Assembly: GCF_021462225.1 (NCBI RefSeq)
Contig: NC_061811.1
Location: 1,417,663 to 1,481,662 of the forward strand
DNA: 64,000 bases
Reading direction: 5' to 3'
Source of the DNA: Girardinichthys multiradiatus
Lineage: Eukaryota > Chordata > Actinopteri > Cyprinodontiformes > Goodeidae
The position numbers and the translations under genes are program-made. This document shows positions 53,701-62,700 of the stretch, one piece after another. Below the pieces are notes generated by a model. That model saw only the letters and a list, made by a program, of their open reading frames with translations, had not been told where the DNA came from and did no database searches. Numbering within the stretch: the first letter of the stretch is position 1; each line of letters begins with the position of its first letter.

Positions 53701-56700
53701 ACATGGACTAAAATGAAGCTGATAATGAAGACTACAACTCTTGGCAAAAAGACAGGAAATGACTTCATGAAAAGTTCTTGTAAGATTAACAGATTTTATT
53801 TATTCCTGAATGGCTTGGATAGAAAATAGTGCAAGTGTACAGATAGATAACAGAAATAAAAATGAATGGGGGAAAGTGAGGGAGCACCTGAGCATCAGCC
53901 AGCTGAACAGCAGCAGGACACTGGTTCCCCTCCTCGATGTCAACGATGTCATCCTGGCTGGTGCTGTGCTGTGAGTGCTGGGAATGGGTCCCATCCAGGG
54001 TGTTCTGGTCGCTGGACAGCACCGTGTTGAAGTCTGAGGCTGAGGGGATAGTGGGCAGGTTGCACATCCCACCTGAGGATGGACAGTGTGGGGTTAATCA
54101 GACAGTGACCTGACTGAGGAGATCTGATCTTGGATATAGATCCAGCCCTTACACATGTGGACCTGTACCTACAGGCACGCTGCACATCTGGGCTGATAAC
54201 ACTTATCTAATCTGAAACGTTAATTTAAAGTAATGATTCTGCCATTAAGACAAAATGAAACATGATGGTTTGTAGCTGGAAGAACTGGTGAGAGAAAACA
54301 GTGTGGAGGTCCCAGCAGTCCAGCTTACTGAGAACAGCGAGGGGTGGGATAAAAACAAACCTTGGTATACGAATAAAACTGCACAACTGCAGGCTAAAAG
54401 GAGCATCACAGGGGATCCCAACAGGTCCAAACAACCTCCCTGATCTTCACACGGGTGTTTCGGGCCCTAACCCAGCATGAGATGCGTGTGGACCACCTTG
54501 AGGTTTTGGTATCAACTTTGTTGCACTGTTTTCATATATCAGAGATCTGATTGGTCCCCATGTTTCCAGCAAAGCTCTTTGCTCTCAGACTGCAGAGGGA
54601 TTAACATAACATTATGAGTCGATGAAGCCAGCTGGTCTTCCTCTCCAACATGTTTAGCAGATCATTTAATGCCAAGGATGACTAGGAATGAACTGGACTC
54701 TGCGTTTGGATCAGAATCTGACCATGTGGTTGCCAATGATCTGCTTTTACAGGATCAGAATTAATGGTATGTTTTGGGTTGGTTTGATTATATATTTGGA
54801 TATGAATTGGACCCATTTGTAGTGACTTGACTCTGCTCAGCTAAAACTGAACTGACAGAGCTCGGTCAGGACTGGAATCTCTATAACTGAGTATAAATTG
54901 GTTTAATTTGTAAAGTGCTCTAAAACGATGCTTGCTGTGGATTCATATTGTAGAAACAGACTGGGCTGAATTCTGACAGCTATAAATACATTTTATTAAC
55001 ATTTTAGCTGAATTTGCTCGTCTGGAATCAGTTGGATTAGCTGATATTTATTAGATTCAAATGAATGACTTTAAATCAGATTCCTTCCAGCATGTCTGAT
55101 GAAAACACAGAACTTGTATGTAATGAAACCTTATTTTCAACATTTTTACACAACGAGAATACAGGACAACTCCACTCACAAATACAGAAACATGGTACTG
55201 GTACCCAGGGTTGTCTGCACAACCGAGGCCCCTAGTTCTCCCACATCAACTGCTACCTAGCCTCTTATTTCACTGACACCAACCGAATCTGACCTTCTGG
55301 GTCAGGAAGAGGATCATAGTGGTAGTTGTTGAGAGGACAGTCTAGTAAAACACATGGACATTTCATTCGAGTCGTTCATCTATAACACATTCGGTGCTGG
55401 AAGAAGTCTAGCCCTGTTAGTACTGCATACAGCATCATAATATAATAATCAATGGAGTTACTGCGCGACTCCTCAGCTGTCCTCACCTGCCTGGGACCGA
55501 CTGACTGGGGACTCCTGGGTTGCGGCTCCGGTCCGGTTCCCCACAGCGTTGGACATCCAGTTGTAAAAACTGACAGAGGACGGTTCAGACAGGAGCGGGT
55601 GCTCGGTCAGCATGTCTGTCCCTGGGTGAGACGGGGAGCAGATCGGATCATAGCCCAGTAACAGAACATCACACATTAAATAACACGCAGTTTGGTTCGC
55701 TTATGGTCCATTTGGGCTCATTAGTGTGGTACTGAACTTTACACAGACTTTTAAAAGCTCATCTCCTCTAAAAAGCAGCTGCTGAACATTGATAGAAGGA
55801 AGGTGGTTAAAAACTATCATCACACTTTATGGCTGAACAGCAGATGTCACTATTGGAGCACAAATGTGAACTCCTACAAACCGGACTTGTACAGATCCAT
55901 ATGTTCTACTGGGCTATATATAAGGTCAGTTTTGGCATCTAAGTGTGAATGTTTTTGGTGTAATATGCCTTTTTTTAACAGTGTAAAATGTTTAATAGGT
56001 TTAAGGTGGACAATAAGGCTTGATGAGGTAAATGAAGCAGGATGTGACATCATGGTGATCAGATCCATCTCTATGGAAGCTGGGAATGGTTCTTCATTCC
56101 ATCATCATACAGATTAAATCGGATTTCTTCATGACGAAGGTCTGTTCGCACCAACCAACATACCTGGCTTGTTTAGTGGGGATACCACCAATTATCTCAA
56201 CATGTTGAGATGGTATCTGGAGCTTGATTGTTGTGATAACTGTTCAGCCATCTCCATACCGGGGGTTAGAGATGTTTCTAGCTGGTTTATTGTGATAATA
56301 TCTCAGTATGTTAAGATCTGTAACCCGTTTTGTTATTATACGTAATTATCTCAATATCTCGACACAGAGATATAGTTTTATTATCTTAAAATGACTACAT
56401 ACAATCTGAAGGAAAAATATATACTTCATTCTTCAAGTCAGATTCCATATTCTGGAAAACAGAAGTGATAAATGTCCTTCTAATGAAGACAAAGATGGTG
56501 TCACAGTGTCTCCTTTTCAAATGTACTTACTGAAATTTGGAAAATGCAAAAAGCAAACTACAATTTTTTCTGGATGCATTCAAGATGTTTTGCTTCTGGT
56601 CAGCAGTCCACAGAAGCTTCCAGGTCCTTCTTACCTGTACGAGTGAGGGAGCTGCTCTTGGCCGCCGTGGCCGCAGACGCCTCGTTCCTCTGAGGCGTGC

Positions 56701-59700
56701 CCTCCAGCAGGTTGTGCAAACTCCGAAAACTGCCGGTCAGGTTGCTCAGGAGGCTCTCCTTACGTGGGCTGTCCTTGGCCGGCAGGCCGGCGCGGCTAAC
56801 ATGGGCGGGTGAGTCAGCCGCCGTGTCGCCGCTGGTGTAGCTCAGCGACTGGTAGGGATGCGAGCCCTGGGTTTGATAAATGTGCAGAACGCCGAGAGGA
56901 GGTTATGTTCACAGTGTCTCATTTTTCACCAGCTGCTGGCGGCATTTCATTTAGATGACAAGTGAGATAGATTGTGTCTGGAAAAATTATGGGAAAAGGC
57001 TGGATTCAAAGTGGAGGTAATACATTATGGATGAAAGAGCTGAGCTGGCTCAATATAGCTAGAGATAACATTTTGGCACAGAGAGAAAAAGCAAGTAAAG
57101 TTTAACAGATGGAGTCACCTTCATGAGCACATTTCAGGGAGTTCAGTTTACTGCGTTCTGACTGTCATTATCTGAGCTGCAGCCTCACTTTAGAAAATGT
57201 CCAAAAATATTACAAAATACCAGCAGCATCTTCACCAACACATGAGCTAAGGAGTTACTAGACTTCCTTTAAAAGAAACTAGTTCAGAGAAAACATGTCA
57301 CTCATATTTCAGGAATGTTCCTGGAGTGCATTGATGTCCTCTGGGACATCAATGCACTCCAGGAAAATGAAGGCAAATCAGATATTTTGTCCTTTACTAC
57401 GGTTCCATCTCAAATGAAACAACCACGCACTGATAAATCATGTGAGTCCAGAACCAGGATTTATGGCTGCCTTAGAGGCAAACCTTGATGGTTTTCAGTG
57501 AGTCATAGGATGAGGCTGGCTGCTCCAGATTAAATCTGATGAGCTTACCTTTATTCTGTGTGCAGACTCGCTGTGTGTGTGGGACTTTGAAAGCTTCCTC
57601 ATGATCTCCACTCCGCTGACGGGACCGGTGTTCGCCTCCTTGGGTGGGGGGCGACTGCCTGCTCCTTCTAGCAGCATGGTGTGTTCACTCACTGTGGCTT
57701 CAAAATAATGAGACCAAATAAAAGTCCCAGGAAAACACCGTCTCAGCTCCACATGTAACCTTTATCTTTATGCACAGGAGCCACCTCCAACATGGTTAAG
57801 ACTCAGAGCATGGTGAGGGCACAAGTAAGCATCTCAGGGAAGACCTATATGGTGAGTACTAACAGTAGCATCATGACTGGCTTTAAACTGAAGGAGGCAT
57901 CCACATTTGCAGCGATCAGGCCCTGGTTCTGAAAGTTCTAATCAACATGAGCTCTGTAAAAAGGATATGTTCGTTTATCAATTTATTACTGGAAAGAGAA
58001 TCTAAACAGTTTTTCAAGATGTTTTCTTCCCTTCATACTTTTTCAGACCCTGAGGTTGCTAAAAGCTGAACTCTGAACCCAGGAACCATGAAATGGGTCG
58101 TTTAAGTAAAACCAAAGCTCAGTGAGGTCTTAATCTAGTGAGAAAGGAACCAGAACAATCAGTAAAGGTTAAAAAATGAAGAGATCTCATTGACAGACTA
58201 AAAGCCCTATGGTCCCACCTGCGTCGAATTCAAACTCTGCTCCATCGGCGCTGGTGTCGCTCTGCAGCGCAGCTCCATTATCCAGACCCAGGACTGTGTC
58301 AGCCCGGCTTTGCTGGAGCTCTTTTGGTTTAGTAAGCTGGTTGGGACCCATCAGACCAATAGCCTTAAAGCCCTGAGTTACAACGATGAATTTCATCCAC
58401 TGTCTGGCCAAGGCAACCAGACCCTTCTTTAGAGTCACCAGGGCTGGAACCCCATCATTCTGGGTTGGAAGGAGCAGAAACAGGGAGTTGATTACTGGTT
58501 GTGGGTTGTTGTAAAACAGTGACTCAGTAGAACCCAATGGTTCTGAGTGCTGTTTTTTCTTCCTTTCCCTCACCATGGTGGCCTCCTCTATGATGGAGTA
58601 GTCAGCTTGCTGCAGGTAGCGGTGCAGGATGTTACACAGCATACAGGAGGGATTCTCATGCAGGTAGCGAGCTCGTTTGGTCACTCGGTTGTACTTGCTT
58701 CGAATCGGGATGTGGATGCTCTTTTTCTGTTAGATAACAAACTGCATTAATCAAGAGTTTAAAAACAACATATTAAAGCTAAAGGAACCCTAAAAGGTCT
58801 CCCAACCTCAAGAGCTTCAGTCATGATGCAGCCCATAACAGCACAGACTCGCAGCGTGCCCTCCATGTCCAGTTTACGGAGAGAGGACTTGAGCTGGTCA
58901 ATGGGGACCAGCCAGGCTCCGATGGCCGGTGTGGCCGTGCTGAGCAGATTCAACTGTCTGAAAACACACCAGAACATCCCACACTCTTTATTCACCTGAT
59001 CAGTTACTGATTAATACAGAGAAACATGCATTTATTCTATAACCCTAACAGAGCTAAAACCATTTGGTTTTGTAGTTTTACTTTGTGCTGCAGCTGAAAG
59101 CGACACGCCCGTGTCTCCAACCAGGCCGACACCGAACCACAACAGCTGACAGGAGAAGACTTCCACAGAAACCCTCCTCCAGTAAATAAAGGTCATGCGG
59201 TTCTCACACAGCACTCACATTCCCACACACTGAAACCTAGCAGCAGGGTAGCTTCTGGCGCTTCGTTAGCTAAGTGACGCAGAATAACTGTGGGATTCAT
59301 TTAGTGGTGAAAGGTTTCTGCAGTCAGAGCTGACCCACCTTGACATGGTCTGAGAGGCCGAGCGCACATTTGTGGGCGCAGCAAAACTGAACCAAATCTC
59401 TCTGATGGTCAGCTTCATGCTGCTGGAGTCGGGTGGTGGAGGCATGAGGGGGAGGTCTTTCTTCAGGTCGTCTGACTCAACTCCTTCATCCTGCAGAGTA
59501 GAAAAAACGAGCAGCATTTATCTAAAAACTGGATTTTATTAAATCTCTTCCTATTTATTTTGCTCTGTTATTTACATTCAGGAATTTTAGCTTTATTCAG
59601 ATTTAATCTACATTTATCCTTAATCTGTTAAGTGTTTTACATCATTACTAGCTGTTAGTATCTAATCTGTTATTCTAATGCATCTTTAAGGTATGTTAAT

Positions 59701-62700
59701 TATCCTCCAGGTATTTTGATGAATCTGTTATTTAACAGTTTTATTATGCAGATATCTGCGATTTGATGGTGACATGACCAGGCTGTCTAACCTCTCGCTT
59801 AATGAAGATGGATCAATTGTTTTATTTATTTTTACTCATGTTTATCATTTAAGACGTTTATGATGTACATTCAGTTTTAAACTTTGCTAACAAAGTCGTT
59901 TGGTCTGTTGAGATTATACATGTTATATGCAAAAATAATCAAATATATCCAATCCTTTTTATTTGTTTTTTATTTATTCTCAACTCAATTTTTCATTTTG
60001 TTAAAAGATGCCTTGAAGCATAAGTTTGAACATTCCTACCCAAACAATGTGTCCGCCAGTATTTTCTCATAGTTAGAGCTAAAATGTTAAGAAACACAGA
60101 TTAATTATGATTTTAAATACAATCTTTACGAGGCCATTTCTGTTCTGGGCCAACCACCCTCCTAATCCAAGCAGACGTTTCTGTGTATCTGACCTGCTCG
60201 TCTGAGTCCGAGTGCTCGTTGGCATCAGAGCTCGGGCTGACGACATCAGGGGCCAGGTTGTCGTCAGAGACGTCGGTGCTGTAACCGCTTCCTGTCTGAG
60301 AGCCCGTGGAACCGTTGCACTTTGTCATCCCGACCTTCCCGCCAGAATCCGAGTGGCCCATCACACCAAATGCATTGTAGAGAATGGCTCCAGACTGACG
60401 GCCCCCTGTCACAGAATATGTGTGATAGATTCCCGTCCTGCAGGCAGGGTTTTAACACGCAGGTGTAGCTTGTTTACCTTTGACTGTGAGGTTTTCGATG
60501 CCACATTCAAACATGATCCAGCCCCATTTTTCAAGCGACACGGCAGAACGGCCCAGGTCACTCTGTGCTGCCTGAGCGTCGGTTTCATCCACCAAGGAAA
60601 ACTCCTCCATTTCCTCCAGACCAAACAGCACTTTGGACTTCTCAAAGGGGATGGCTGTGATGGCGAATGTTCCGATGTCTACAGGAGGACAAAGAGCACT
60701 GCAGTGGTCAGAAAGTGGAAGCAGTGCAGGAAGTTTCAGGTGTGTTATTGGGTCAAACCCTGAAACCAACCTGTAGAGTCCAGGCCTCGCAGCTGGCTGT
60801 GGATCCGGTGGATGTTGAGTCTTGCAGCAATCTCTTTGCCTTTCTCAATGCCTGCGTTGGAGCGCAGTGACCCAGAAGACTGCGGCTGCATTTTGGTGGC
60901 TGACGCATACTTCTCCAACATGACGGAGGGTCTGCCGTGTTCTGTGGTGTTTGGAGTCTCCTCTACAATCCCCCTGAAAGGAACAGAGGAAAACAAGGGC
61001 TTCCAGTGTGAGTCCAAGAACTTTCCGCGACCAGCAACAGGAATTTCTTTTTTTTTACTGAGCTGTGGACAGTTCACCTGTTCATCCTGAACTGGGTTGC
61101 AATCCTGTCGAAGCACAGCGCCACAAGGGACACGTGTGGGACACATTTAGAGGAGCAGGACGGGGAGCCTTCCTCTACAGAGGCCTGCAAGAGGCAAAGG
61201 TTCACCTGTACAAAAAGAGACAAAGCAGCGTTAGCTATAGTGATTCTGAATGCGCTCTTGGGTCTTTGGCGGTCAGAGCCCAGTTTCAGGACCTCTTTTG
61301 GCCTCCTATCATTCTGGGTCACCGGTCTCACCTTGGGGATGGAGACGTTGGCTTGAAGGCCCTTAATTTTCACATTATCCGGTTTGATGGACAGTTCTGT
61401 CTGTCCGTTAGAGGTCAGGGTCGTGCCCTCTGTCTTGGAAAGCTTCTGCTCCGGCTTGACTGTCTGGCTCTGTGTGGATGTGATCCAGAACATTGGGATG
61501 TCAATCAATGGGCAGATAATTATACATCAGTTCACTTTTAAAAGGAAAAGCAGTTTGTGTTGCTCTCTGAGTCGGCGGGGTACGTACCGACTCTGTGACC
61601 GTGGACTTGCTGATCTGATAAGCTTCATTCAGGACTTTACTGTGCAGGTCATCCAGAATACCTGCCGGGTGACGAATGCTGGCAAAGTGGACCATGGACT
61701 CGATGTATCTGAAATACACACAGATGTAATCCTTCAGTCTAAAATACAATCAACCTAACTCTGGGCTTTAGCTTGCTTGTAGATCTTACTCTTCGGACAA
61801 CTAGAAGAAAGATGCTGGTTGTTACCTGTCCAGCGACTCAGCCACAAGGGGTGTCAGAACCACATTGATGGCCCCCTTCACCTCCACGATGGCAGTGGTT
61901 CTGGTCTGAGCGAGGGGTTGCTCCAGAGACCAGTCATCTGTCGTCGTCTCTTCATCAGTGTTCTCCATGGCTCTCTTATCTAAAGTAGTGTACGGTGTGC
62001 TGTGGAGGAGAGAGCAAACAACCACACCACAAGTCAAAATCAGGGACCTAGATCTGAAGGAGTTGTGCAAGGCTCACATAGCATTTAGGTGCTGCAGGGG
62101 GTCATCAGCTGCTATACCGCTGGACAACAAACTGTCTTCTCTTCAGCTCACCCACAGATCTTTTACAGTATTTAGGTGTGAAGACTGAGATGTTCATGGA
62201 AAAAGGCTTATGTAGATTTCTGGATCATTATCCTATTTCCTGCACAAGGCCACCAGATATTTGCTTACAATGTGCTGATGTTTCAAGGAGCTCATGGTTC
62301 TCTCTCCTCTCTTTCATCCTCCTCACCTCTTTTCAGCATCCGACATTAATAAACACATCAACACCCATAACCTGTGGTCCATTTGTTGCTGGAATGATGT
62401 CTCAGTTAGATATTTCTGACATGATTCTGCTGCAGCAACAAGTCGTGCAGTTGGACATCTTCCTGTGAAAGGCCATACTAGAAAGGCATGCTCTCTTGTT
62501 TCTGGTATTTTAAAGAGTGGCTCAAATGAATGGCCTCTATGTCACATTATGTTTACAGCATACTCCAGAGAAATGGGAAGTAACACTTCCACATTTTTTA
62601 GACACTTCATGTCAGTGTCAATAACTGTAGCATCAGTTAAAAACTATTCCTTAATGTAAGTTTTACACCACTGAACAAATGAGCTCAAGTTTAAGTCTGG

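Noticed and set aside
56190..56212. ATCTCAACATGTTGAGAT palindrome
   Set aside because: Short and in an intron with several ATCTCAAT-like repeats; no further support.
60212..60763. Plus-strand open frame of 183 codons
   Set aside because: Antisense shadow of bltp1 exons 8-9.
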